From positions 1 to 18,072 of the forward strand of contig CAAGIL010000129.1 in NCBI GenBank assembly GCA_900769905.1: 18,072 nt of DNA, read 5' to 3'. Positions within the stretch are counted from its first letter, which is position 1. Each line of letters opens with the position of its first letter. This stretch comes from Rikenellaceae bacterium. GTDB lineage: Bacteria; Bacteroidota; Bacteroidia; Bacteroidales; UBA932. Of this stretch, positions 7,345 to 15,145 are shown piece by piece. The notes below the pieces were generated by a model. The model was not told where the DNA came from. It saw only the letters and a list, made by a program, of their open reading frames with translations, and did no database searches. The translations under genes were made by a program, and so were the position numbers.

Positions 7345-8139
7345 ATGCGGCAGTATCTCGACCTCCTGCAGGAAATTATGGACAAAGGTACGGTCAAGCA
7401 CGACCGTACCGGAGTCGGCACGAAAAGCATATTCGGGCACCAGATGCGCTTCGATTTGAGCGAGGGTTTCCCCCTGCTCACCACCAAGAAGGTGCACCTG
7501 AAGTCCATTATCTACGAGCTGCTCTGGTTTATCAGCGGCGACACGAACGTCAAGTATCTCCAGGACCACAAGGTCACAATCTGGGACGAGTGGGCGGACG
7601 AGAACGGCGACCTCGGTCCCGTGTACGGACACCAGTGGCGCAGCTGGCCGGCTCCTGACGGACGCAGCATTGACCAGCTCTCGCAGGTCATCGACACCAT
7701 ACGCAGGAATCCGGACTCCCGCCGCATGCTGGTGTGTGCCTGGAATCCGGGCGAGGTAGACAAGATGGCGCTGCCTCCGTGCCACTGCCTCTTCCAGTTC
7801 TATGTCGCCGACGGGAAGCTCTCCTGCCAGCTCTACCAGCGCAGCGCGGACACCTTCCTGGGTGTGCCGTTCAACATCGCCTCCTACGCCCTGCTCACGA
7901 TGATGATTGCGCAGTGCTGCGGCTTGCAGCCGGGAGAGTTCATCCACACCACCGGTGACACGCACATCTACCTCAACCATTTCGAGCAGGTGCGCGAACA
8001 GCTTTCCCGCGAGCCGCGCCCTCTCCCGAAGATGAGGCTCAACCCGGAGGTGAAGAGCGTGTTCGACTTCAAGTACGAGGATTTCACCCTGGAGGATTAC
8101 GACCCGTATCCTGCAATCAAGGCCCCGGTGGCAGTATGA
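7345..8139 (+). CDS. thyA: Thymidylate synthase
   Basis: ThyA methylates dUMP to dTMP using 5,10-methylenetetrahydrofolate, releasing dihydrofolate (EC 2.1.1.45). The protein is 264 residues, the same as in E. coli, and key positions coincide: R21, R126 and R127, nucleophile C146 in LPPCHC, R166 in YQRSAD, D169, N177, H207 and Y209. The C-terminal APVAV is the normal mobile tail. The stop codon overlaps the folA start as ATGA, implying translational coupling with the enzyme that recycles its dihydrofolate product. The upstream galM gene ends 3 nt before this start. Confidence 0.99.
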   Translation: MRQYLDLLQEIMDKGTVKHDRTGVGTKSIFGHQMRFDLSEGFPLLTTKKVHLKSIIYELLWFISGDTNVKYLQDHKVTIWDEWADENGDLGPVYGHQWRSWPAPDGRSIDQLSQVIDTIRRNPDSRRMLVCAWNPGEVDKMALPPCHCLFQFYVADGKLSCQLYQRSADTFLGVPFNIASYALLTMMIAQCCGLQPGEFIHTTGDTHIYLNHFEQVREQLSREPRPLPKMRLNPEVKSVFDFKYEDFTLEDYDPYPAIKAPVAV

Positions 8140-8630
8140 CGAATATGGAAAAATGTATGATAGCGGCCGTAGCCGACAACGGAGCGATAGGTGTCAGGGG
8201 AAACCTCCCCTGGCACATTTCCGAGGACCTGAAATATTTCAAGCGGGTCACCCTCGGCTGCCCGGTAATTATGGGCAGGACGACCTTCGAATCCCTGCGC
8301 AGACCCCTTCCGGGGCGTAAGAACATAGTCCTTACGTCGAGGGAGTCAATATGCGAAGGAGTGTATGCCGTGCGCGGCATAGAGGAGGCCTATGCCGCCG
8401 CGGCTCCTGCGGAGCGCTGCTTCATCATCGGAGGCGCTTCCGTGTACAAGCTCCTTATCGGCTCCGTCGACAAGCTGTACCTCACCCGCGTGCATACCGT
8501 GGTGGAGGATGCCGACGCCTTTTTTCCTGATATTGACCCGGCTCAGTGGGAGCTGGAGACCCGTTCCGAGCTGTTTACGGATGCGGAGAGCGGGCTGAAA
8601 TACGAATTTTTAGTGTATCACCGTTCCTAA
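8136..8630 (+). CDS. folA: Dihydrofolate reductase
   Basis: FolA reduces dihydrofolate to tetrahydrofolate with NADPH (EC 1.5.1.3) and is the target of trimethoprim. At 164 residues it has normal length. Landmarks are GAIGVRGNLPW (16-26) of the Met20-loop region, D31 as the catalytic acid in SEDLKYFK, GRTTFES (47-53) for NADPH binding, the conserved R61, and IGGASVY (98-104). The ATG at 8136 overlaps the thyA stop by 4 bases. An alternative ATG at codon 4 (8145) would remove the overlap and also fits the family. The symporter gene starts 6 nt downstream. Confidence 0.98.
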   Translation: MTNMEKCMIAAVADNGAIGVRGNLPWHISEDLKYFKRVTLGCPVIMGRTTFESLRRPLPGRKNIVLTSRESICEGVYAVRGIEEAYAAAAPAERCFIIGGASVYKLLIGSVDKLYLTRVHTVVEDADAFFPDIDPAQWELETRSELFTDAESGLKYEFLVYHRS

Positions 8631-8636
8631 AGGACT

Positions 8637-9971
8637 ATGTCTGCAAAACGCGAAAGTTTCGGCAGCCGTATGGCTGTCATCTTTGCTATGGCCGGCTCCG
8701 CCATCGGCCTGGGCAACATCTGGAGGTTCCCTTATATGGTTGGGGAGCACGGAGGTTCCGTGTTCATACTTGTGTATATTGTTGCTACCCTGCTCATTTC
8801 CCTGCCCGTGTTCGTGGCGGAGGTGGTGATAGGCCGGCGCAGCCGCAGCAATGCCAACACCGCCTTTTCCCGCCTGTCCGGAGGCCAGCGCTTCTGGAAG
8901 GTCGTGGGCTTCCTTCCCATACTGATACCTCTGGTCATCGCGTCGTATTACAGCGTCATCGGCGGCTGGTCCCTGGACTATCTCTTCAAGTCCTGCACCA
9001 TGACCTTCTCCACCACCGCACCCGAGGATGTCAGCGCGATTTTCGACTCTTTCACCTCCAACGGGGCTGAGCCCGTGCTGATGCACCTGCTCTTCCTGCT
9101 CGCGACGGTGATCGTTGTGGCCGGAGGGGTAAAGTCCGGGATTGAGAAGTTCAGCAAGGTCACTCTTCCCGTACTCTTCGTGCTGATAGTGGCAATCGCA
9201 ATCTATTCCATCTGCCTCCCGGGCGCAGGGGAGGGCGTGCGCTATCTGGTGAAGCCTCAGCTCGGGGAACTCACTCCCCGTACCTTCGCCTATGCCATGG
9301 GCCAGAGTTTCTATTCCCTTTCCCTGGGTATGGGTGCCATCATCACATACGGTTCCTATGTGAGCAAGAAGGAAAACATACTGGCCTCCAGCGCCGGCAC
9401 TGCGGTTTCCGACCTGCTCTTCGCCATACTTGCCGGCTTTGCCATTATGCCGGCGGTGTTTGCTTCCGGGCTTGAGCCGGGTGCCGGTCCGGGACTCATC
9501 TTCCGCAGCGTGCCTTATGTCTTTGCGACTATGGGTGCCAATGCTCCCGTGGTGAGCACGATTGTGGCGGTGCTTTTCTTCCTTGCCGTCGTGGTCGCCG
9601 CAATGACTTCCTGCATCTCCCTGGTGGAGGTGGGCGTGGCCTATCTGGTGGAGAAGTTCGGGATGAAGCGCCCTCTGGCGAGCGCCCTGATTTTCGTGCT
9701 ATGCGGAGGTGCCGGGGTGCTCTGCGCCCTGAACTCCACGGCGTTCGACCGCTTCGACTGGCTGTCGTCCAACATACTCCTGCTGCTTATGGCCCTGCTC
9801 GTGGTGATTTTCGTCGGCTTCGTGATGAAGAAGGAGGACGTGAGGGACGAGATTACAAATTCCGGCAGCCTTAAATCCGCTGATAAAATCTTCCCTCTGG
9901 TGTATTTTCTCATCAGGTGGGTGGCTCCGGTGGCAGTGGTGCTCATTTTCATCAGCAATTTCATTCTTTAG
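8637..9971 (+). CDS. Sodium-dependent transporter, NSS/SNF family (copy 1)
   Basis: An inner-membrane sodium symporter of the LeuT-fold neurotransmitter:sodium symporter family, 444 residues with about 11 predicted helices. The TM1 signature GSAIGLGNIWRFPY (about 20-33) holds the unwound sodium and substrate site. The TM6 region GQSFYSLSLGMGAIITYGSY begins near residue 222, and the TM8 motif MTSCISLVEVGVAY contributes the second sodium site. The C-terminal half has KKEDVRDEITNSGS before the last helix. It begins 6 nt after folA and ends 3 nt before a close paralog. Bacterial members carry amino acids such as tryptophan, tyrosine or leucine. The substrate cannot be read from sequence. Confidence 0.95.
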   Translation: MSAKRESFGSRMAVIFAMAGSAIGLGNIWRFPYMVGEHGGSVFILVYIVATLLISLPVFVAEVVIGRRSRSNANTAFSRLSGGQRFWKVVGFLPILIPLVIASYYSVIGGWSLDYLFKSCTMTFSTTAPEDVSAIFDSFTSNGAEPVLMHLLFLLATVIVVAGGVKSGIEKFSKVTLPVLFVLIVAIAIYSICLPGAGEGVRYLVKPQLGELTPRTFAYAMGQSFYSLSLGMGAIITYGSYVSKKENILASSAGTAVSDLLFAILAGFAIMPAVFASGLEPGAGPGLIFRSVPYVFATMGANAPVVSTIVAVLFFLAVVVAAMTSCISLVEVGVAYLVEKFGMKRPLASALIFVLCGGAGVLCALNSTAFDRFDWLSSNILLLLMALLVVIFVGFVMKKEDVRDEITNSGSLKSADKIFPLVYFLIRWVAPVAVVLIFISNFIL

Positions 9972-9974
9972 GAT

Positions 9975-11339
9975 ATGGCAGCACAAAGAGAAAAATTCGG
10001 CAGCAATGCGGTGGCAATCATGGCCCTCGCAGGGTCTGCCATAGGACTTGGAAATATATGGCGCTTCCCTTATATGGTGGGCCAGTACGGAGGTGCTGCA
10101 TTCATAATCATCTACCTGATAGCCAGCGTGTTGCTCTCGCTTCCGATAATGATGTCCGAGACCGTCATCGGGCGGCGCTCGCACTCCAATACCTTCGGGG
10201 CCATGCGCAGCCTGGCTCCCGGGAGCAAGTGGCACTGGATGGGACTGCTGACCGTGCTCTCGCCTCTGATCATATTGTCGTACTATAGCGTGGTGGGAGG
10301 CTGGTCTATAGAGTATCTCTTCCGCTCCCTGTGCGGGTCTTTCCTGCACAAGGATGCCGCGCTCCTGTCTTCGGAGTTCGCTTCCTTCATCAGTTCGCCC
10401 CTGCTGCCCCTGCTTTTCCACACCATCTTCCTGCTGCTCTGTGCGCTGATTGTGATGGCCGGGGTGAAGTCTGGCATAGAAAGGTTCAACAAGATTACTA
10501 TGCCCCTGCTCTTCGTGCTGGTGGTGGTGATAATGTTTTATTCCCTCACCCTTGACGGGGCCTCCGAGGGTGTGCGCTATATGGTGAAGCCGGATTTCAG
10601 TAAACTGACGCCTTCCGCCATTGCCTTTGCCGTGGGCCAGAGTTTCTTCTCCCTTTCGCTTGGCGTGGGTACGGTGCTGACATATTCCTCCTATATAGAC
10701 AAGAAGGAGAACATACTTATCTCCGGACTGGGCACCACTTTCTTTGACCTGCTCTTTGCCCTGATTGCCGGTTTTGCGGTGATGCCTGCCATGTTTGCCG
10801 CCGGGATAGAGCCGGGAGCCGGACCGGGACTCATCTTTGAGACCCTGCCTTTCATCTTCTCCAAGATGGGCGAGGCGACCCCGGTGCTGAGTTCAGCCGT
10901 GGCCATACTCTTCTTCCTGACCATATGCTTCGCGGCCCTGACCTCAGCCATTTCAATGTATGAGGTGGGAGTGGCGTATCTCGTTGAGGAGAAGGGACTT
11001 GGGAGGAAGAAGGCTGTGTGGCTCATCTTCGCGGGGCTGTGGACCCTGGGCGCGCTGTGCTCGCTCTCCTTCGGAGTTCTGGGCGGAGTGAAGATATTCG
11101 GCCAGACCATCTTCAACTTCTGCGACATCCTCACTTCCAACTACCTGATGATGTTCGGCGGCCTGCTCTTCGTCATCTTCGCCGGCTGGGTGATGAAGAA
11201 GAGCGATGTGAGGGACGAGTTCACCAATTCCGGAAGTTTCCGCGCCAACGGCAAGGTCTTCCCCGTATTCTACTTCCTTCTCCGCTATGTCGCTCCAGTA
11301 GGCATGGTGGTGATTTTCATCACCAACTTCCTCGGCTGA
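9975..11339 (+). CDS. Sodium-dependent transporter, NSS/SNF family (copy 2)
   Basis: A paralog of the preceding symporter, 454 residues, with the identical TM1 signature GSAIGLGNIWRFPY and corresponding TM6 (GQSFFSLSLGVGTVLTYSSY) and TM8 (LTSAISMYEVGVAY) segments. By eye, well over half of the first 115 residues are identical between the two, and both share the VRDE-TNSGS tail, so they arose by tandem duplication. TM6 and the loop after TM2 differ, suggesting different substrates. It is the last gene of the run that begins at 5296 and is followed by a hairpin facing the converging YfhO gene. Confidence 0.95.
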   Translation: MAAQREKFGSNAVAIMALAGSAIGLGNIWRFPYMVGQYGGAAFIIIYLIASVLLSLPIMMSETVIGRRSHSNTFGAMRSLAPGSKWHWMGLLTVLSPLIILSYYSVVGGWSIEYLFRSLCGSFLHKDAALLSSEFASFISSPLLPLLFHTIFLLLCALIVMAGVKSGIERFNKITMPLLFVLVVVIMFYSLTLDGASEGVRYMVKPDFSKLTPSAIAFAVGQSFFSLSLGVGTVLTYSSYIDKKENILISGLGTTFFDLLFALIAGFAVMPAMFAAGIEPGAGPGLIFETLPFIFSKMGEATPVLSSAVAILFFLTICFAALTSAISMYEVGVAYLVEEKGLGRKKAVWLIFAGLWTLGALCSLSFGVLGGVKIFGQTIFNFCDILTSNYLMMFGGLLFVIFAGWVMKKSDVRDEFTNSGSFRANGKVFPVFYFLLRYVAPVGMVVIFITNFLG

Positions 11340-11343
11340 CAAG

Positions 11344-11364
11344 GCCAGGTACCGTAATCCTGGC
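11344..11364. terminator. Hairpin between convergent genes, possible bidirectional terminator
   Basis: GCCAGG at 11344-11349 pairs with CCTGGC at 11359-11364 around a 9-nt loop. The flanks are AAG on the left and TTAAAG on the right. It lies entirely within the 32-nt gap between the converging symporter and YfhO genes. There is no long T tract, so intrinsic termination would be weak. Position is the main support. Confidence 0.45.
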
Positions 11365-11371
11365 TTAAAGC

Positions 11372-13804
11372 CTACGCTTCCTTTCTGCGCAGGCCCGGCA
11401 CCAGTACTCCGCAGAGCGAGAACAGGACAACGAGAATGAGGGCAATTGAAGAGGCCCGGGATACCCCCTCCCCTATGCGGTAGGAAGGCGGGTCGAAGCG
11501 CATCACCAGGCTGTGCGGGCCCGCAGGTACTTCGGCGCAGCGCAGCAGGGAGGCCTCGCAGCCGATTTCAAGCTCCTCAGCCCCGTCCAGGGTCAGTTTC
11601 CATCCTGCCGGATAGTAAACCTCGCTGAACACCAGCTTTCCGCCCTCGGCCGACTCATATTCATACACGAGTTCATTCGGGGCGTAGGACAGGAGTTCCA
11701 CCCTGTCGGATTCAGAGCCGTTTTCGAACCAGGCGTTTCCCTTGGCGTAGCGGTACTCCAGAGGCGGAAGTTCGTCGCCAATGATGATGTAGCGGCAGTT
11801 CATCGATGCCAGCCCTTCCAGATAAGGCAGGGCATCCTCGGCCTCCTGGATGGTGCCGGCGGAGTTCACGGCCCTTGCCACGGCGGAAATCTCCGCACTC
11901 AGGCTGTTCTCGATAAAGCTTTGATATATACGCAGTTTGGCAGGTGAATATCCGCCTATGTTCTTGTGCCAGTATGAAGGGTGGGAGTCGTTGAACGGGT
12001 CCACTGTGAGGTCCAGCACGCGATACGAAAGGTCCGTGTCGGCAAGTATCATCTCGTCCACCGGACGTTTGTTGAACTGGCTCTGGAAGTTCCTCGGAGT
12101 GATGAAATCATCCGCGTTGAGGTACCTCTTGCCCACGGTGAAAAGGTCCAGCACCACCAGCAGGCAAAGAAGCAGGGCCCCAACGGTGCGGCGCCTGGTC
12201 CCCATTTCAGGGTTGGTGGCGAAGGTCTTTGCGGCGCTCTTAGGCACGCTGCATCCCCAGAAGAGGAGCAGGTAGGCTCCCGCAACGAGCAGGAGCGAGC
12301 GCAGGGCATCCGAGCGCAGGAGTCCGACCCTGTCGGAGGCGAGGGCATCCGAGAGCATTTCCGGCAGTTGGGAGTCGGCCTCACCCCTGAAATCCCCGGC
12401 AACTCCCGGGAAGATGGCGCAGATCAGGCAGAATCCGCCCGTGATGGCGAGGGCAATCCAGCCCTTTTTGCGGAAGCTCTCCGCGAAACCGCCGTCCTTC
12501 ACGAGCCTGTCGAGGCAGAGGAAGGCGAGCAGAGGCAGACACACCTGAAGCACCACCAGCGCCATTGACACCGTGCGGAACTTGTTGTACAGCGGCACGT
12601 AGTCATAGAAGAGTTTGGTGAACCAGAGGAAGTGGCTTCCCAGCGCGAGCAGCACGCTCAGCACCACGGCCACGATGATCCACCACTTGTCGCGGCCCTT
12701 GTATATAAGCAGCGCCAGGATGAAAAGGAATATGGTCACCGCACCCATATACATAGGTCCGGCGGTAAAAGGCTGAGGTCCCCAGTAGAGCGGGAGGTTC
12801 TTGGACACTTCCCTCAGGTTCGGCTGCCCGGCCTGTTTGAGCAGGGCGTAAGCCTCAGACCTGGAAGGATTTACCGCGCCGGAGGAAGAGCCTCCGTTGA
12901 AGTTCGGCACCAGCAGGTTGGGGAGTTCCTCCCAGCCGTACGACCACGCGGTGGCGTAATCGAGGTCCAGGCCCTTGCTCCAGCTTCCGCCCTCGGCTTC
13001 AGGGTTGCCGCCGCGCATCGAGTACGGGGTGTACTCGTAGGTCGGAAGGAGCTTGATTGCGTTCGTGGCTATACCTGCGCAGCCGAGCACCAGCAGCATT
13101 GCGCAGCTGACAAGGAAGCGCTTGATGCCCGCACGGCGCTCCCTGTTGCAAAGGTACCACAGCAGCATCGCAACAGCGTAGATGAATATTACTATTGCCA
13201 GATAATAGGTGATCTGCGGATGGTTGGCCTTGACCTGGAAGCTCAGGAAAAGTCCGAAACCGGCGGCACCGAGAGCGGCGTACGGCAGCCATTTCTTCTT
13301 GGAAAGCGCTCTGTTCCAGGTATATGCAAGGGCTGCGAGCACCCAGGGCATAAAGGCTATTGCCTGCATCTTGGTGTTGTGGCCCACCTGGATGATCTGC
13401 ATATTGTAGGAGCAGAACGACACGGCTACGGCACCGCCCAGGGCGAGCAGGGGATGCACGCCGAAGGCCAGCATCAGCAGCCACGCACCCAGCAGGGAGA
13501 TGAAGTAATAGGTGGCCGGACGCTTGCCGGTGAGCAGCAGGTCGTAGAGCCACTGGGTCCAGTCGCCCCTGGTGGACGCGTGGATCGTGGCGGTCGGCAT
13601 ACCTCCGAACATCGATTCCGTCCACGCGGTCTGGTCGTCCGGGTGCGCCGCGTTCCACTCCATCATCTCGTGGGACATTCCCTGCCATCCCGAGATGTCG
13701 CTCTGGTTCACGATTTTCCCTCCCAATACCTGCGGCACGAAGCCGTAGGCGAGCACCAGCATCAGCACAATGCTGCCTATGATGTAAATCAGTTTCTTTT
13801 TCAT
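11372..13804 (-). CDS. YfhO-family multi-spanning membrane protein
   Basis: A polytopic inner-membrane protein of 810 residues resembling the YfhO family (GT-C-like glycosyltransferases or glycan-modifying proteins that use lipid-linked sugars). It has an N-terminal helix (about 5-27), then a polar loop with NQSDISGW. About ten more hydrophobic segments follow to roughly residue 555, then a soluble region of about 220 residues, and a final helix before RRKEA. An aspartate in the first loop is the usual catalytic position in GT-C enzymes; D37 is the candidate. Its ATG overlaps the stop of the glycosyltransferase gene by 4 bases, so the two are translationally coupled. This fits a pathway where one enzyme loads a lipid carrier and the other transfers the sugar across the membrane. 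The acceptor is unknown. Confidence 0.85.
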   Translation of the reverse strand: MKKKLIYIIGSIVLMLVLAYGFVPQVLGGKIVNQSDISGWQGMSHEMMEWNAAHPDDQTAWTESMFGGMPTATIHASTRGDWTQWLYDLLLTGKRPATYYFISLLGAWLLMLAFGVHPLLALGGAVAVSFCSYNMQIIQVGHNTKMQAIAFMPWVLAALAYTWNRALSKKKWLPYAALGAAGFGLFLSFQVKANHPQITYYLAIVIFIYAVAMLLWYLCNRERRAGIKRFLVSCAMLLVLGCAGIATNAIKLLPTYEYTPYSMRGGNPEAEGGSWSKGLDLDYATAWSYGWEELPNLLVPNFNGGSSSGAVNPSRSEAYALLKQAGQPNLREVSKNLPLYWGPQPFTAGPMYMGAVTIFLFILALLIYKGRDKWWIIVAVVLSVLLALGSHFLWFTKLFYDYVPLYNKFRTVSMALVVLQVCLPLLAFLCLDRLVKDGGFAESFRKKGWIALAITGGFCLICAIFPGVAGDFRGEADSQLPEMLSDALASDRVGLLRSDALRSLLLVAGAYLLLFWGCSVPKSAAKTFATNPEMGTRRRTVGALLLCLLVVLDLFTVGKRYLNADDFITPRNFQSQFNKRPVDEMILADTDLSYRVLDLTVDPFNDSHPSYWHKNIGGYSPAKLRIYQSFIENSLSAEISAVARAVNSAGTIQEAEDALPYLEGLASMNCRYIIIGDELPPLEYRYAKGNAWFENGSESDRVELLSYAPNELVYEYESAEGGKLVFSEVYYPAGWKLTLDGAEELEIGCEASLLRCAEVPAGPHSLVMRFDPPSYRIGEGVSRASSIALILVVLFSLCGVLVPGLRRKEA

Positions 13805-15090
13805 ATTTCCCTATTGTTCCGGACCAGGCTTTCCAGCTCCTCCACGAGCTGGCGCGTCAGAGTCTTGCGGGAGTAGCGCGCCGCACCCTCCGCCGCCTCG
13901 TGGTCCATATCCATAAATTCCAAAAATTTATCCTCCCTGTCCCAGTCGTACATCCGTCCCGCTCCGGAATCGCGCAGTATTGCGGCCGCCGCGCCATCCT
14001 CCTGGCCGATTCCCAGCACGGGGCGGCCGGAGGCGATGTATTCGAAAATCTTCCCCGGCAGCACCTTGTCGTATTCCGGCTCGTGCCGCAGCGGCAAGAT
14101 GAGCAGGTCTGCATCCTGCTGTTCCTGCACCACGCGGCTGTGCGGAAGGTAGCCCAGGTCCACGAGCTGAGCTCCGAGGCCCCGTTCGCGTATGGCTTCC
14201 AGCACGGGGGCGTCGGTCTTCCCCGCCAGGCGTATTTCCAGGCGCTGCGCGAAGTCCTCGTCCTCACGGCAGCGGCGTGCGAGCGCGTCCCAGAGCTTCA
14301 GCGGATTGCCGTCGGCGGCGAAGAGGCCCGTGTGCACGATGCGGAACTTGCCATCCTTGCGGCTCCCCGGCTCGCGCACAGGGAAGTCGTCCTCATCGTA
14401 GCCGTTGGTAATCAGATGCACCGGGGTGCGGGTCTGGGCCTGGAAGTCGTCCCGCACCGGCGGCGACACGGCCAGCACGAGGTCTGCCTCATCCAGCACG
14501 CCCTGCTCGAGGCGGTGGTGTTTCCTGTCAGCGAACTTGCTAAGGCACAGGTGCTTATAATAGAACATCCGGGTCCACGGGTCGCGGAAATCCGCAATCC
14601 AGGGCAGGCCGAGGCTGCGCTTCAGACCGCGTCCTATGAGGTGCATTGACTGCGGCGGACCGGTGGTCACGACGGCATCGACAGGATGCTCGCGAAGGTA
14701 TTTTTTCAGGAAACGCACGGAACCGCGCACCCAGCTCACCCTCGGATCGGGGATGAAAAGATTCCCCCTCACCACCCGGGAAAGCTTGGATTTCAATGAC
14801 TTACCGCTGGAGTTCAGAGGATTGACCTCTCCTCCTGAGCGCCCGAAGAGCTTGCGGTAGAGGCCGTAGGGCTCCACAATGCGGCGGCGTATCACTTCCG
14901 CGCACTCGGGTATGTCCGCAAGCAGACTCTCGTCATAGGCCAGGCGCTCCGGGTTCTCCGGGGTGTAAATTACCGGCTGCCATCCGTGTTCGGGCAGATA
15001 CTTGCTGAACTTGACCCAGCGCTGCACTCCCGAACCTCCGGTCGGAGGCCAGTAATAGCTTATGATGAGGAGTCTCTTTTTATATTCCAT
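13801..15090 (-). CDS. GT4-type glycosyltransferase
   Basis: A cytoplasmic GT-B glycosyltransferase of 429 residues, probably using a nucleotide-sugar donor for envelope glycan synthesis. The ATG at 15090 gives the canonical start MEYKKRLLIISYYWPP with the donor-loop motif GGSGVQR (18-24). The frame is open upstream to 15198 but only across the divergent promoter and into mutS. Other landmarks are ADFRDPW (166-172), the segment VHTGLFAADGNP, and GKIFEYIASGRPVLG (346-360) with E350 of the donor-binding E-x7-E type motif. A TACCTTTG box lies 8 nt upstream. The YfhO-like gene overlaps its end by 4 bases, so the pair probably act together. Substrate and linkage are not deducible. Confidence 0.93.
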   Translation of the reverse strand: MEYKKRLLIISYYWPPTGGSGVQRWVKFSKYLPEHGWQPVIYTPENPERLAYDESLLADIPECAEVIRRRIVEPYGLYRKLFGRSGGEVNPLNSSGKSLKSKLSRVVRGNLFIPDPRVSWVRGSVRFLKKYLREHPVDAVVTTGPPQSMHLIGRGLKRSLGLPWIADFRDPWTRMFYYKHLCLSKFADRKHHRLEQGVLDEADLVLAVSPPVRDDFQAQTRTPVHLITNGYDEDDFPVREPGSRKDGKFRIVHTGLFAADGNPLKLWDALARRCREDEDFAQRLEIRLAGKTDAPVLEAIRERGLGAQLVDLGYLPHSRVVQEQQDADLLILPLRHEPEYDKVLPGKIFEYIASGRPVLGIGQEDGAAAAILRDSGAGRMYDWDREDKFLEFMDMDHEAAEGAARYSRKTLTRQLVEELESLVRNNREI

Positions 15091-15098
15091 ATCAAGTC

Positions 15099-15106
15099 CA
15101 AAGGTA
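15099..15106 (-). promoter_or_regulatory. -7 box for the glycosyltransferase/YfhO unit
   Basis: The minus strand reads TACCTTTG from 15106 to 15099, a full match to TAnnTTTG and identical to the uxuA box at 296-303. It ends 8 nt before the ATG at 15090, giving a leader of only a few bases. No clear -33 element is seen. Confidence 0.55.
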
Positions 15107-15119
15107 CGGATATTTTTGC

Positions 15120-15127
15120 TAATTTTG
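15120..15127 (+). promoter_or_regulatory. -7 box for mutS
   Basis: TAATTTTG at 15120-15127 matches TAnnTTTG and is identical to the minus-strand box at 5240-5233. It lies 18 nt before the ATG at 15146. The expected -33 position (about 15096-15099) abuts the divergent glycosyltransferase box, so the two promoters share the same 55-bp gap. Confidence 0.55.
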
Positions 15128-15145
15128 CATTTCGACGATAATCTT

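Noticed and set aside
12632..13876. A 414-residue plus-strand reading frame
   Set aside because: It is antisense to the YfhO-like membrane protein and extends into the glycosyltransferase gene. It has no recognisable domain.
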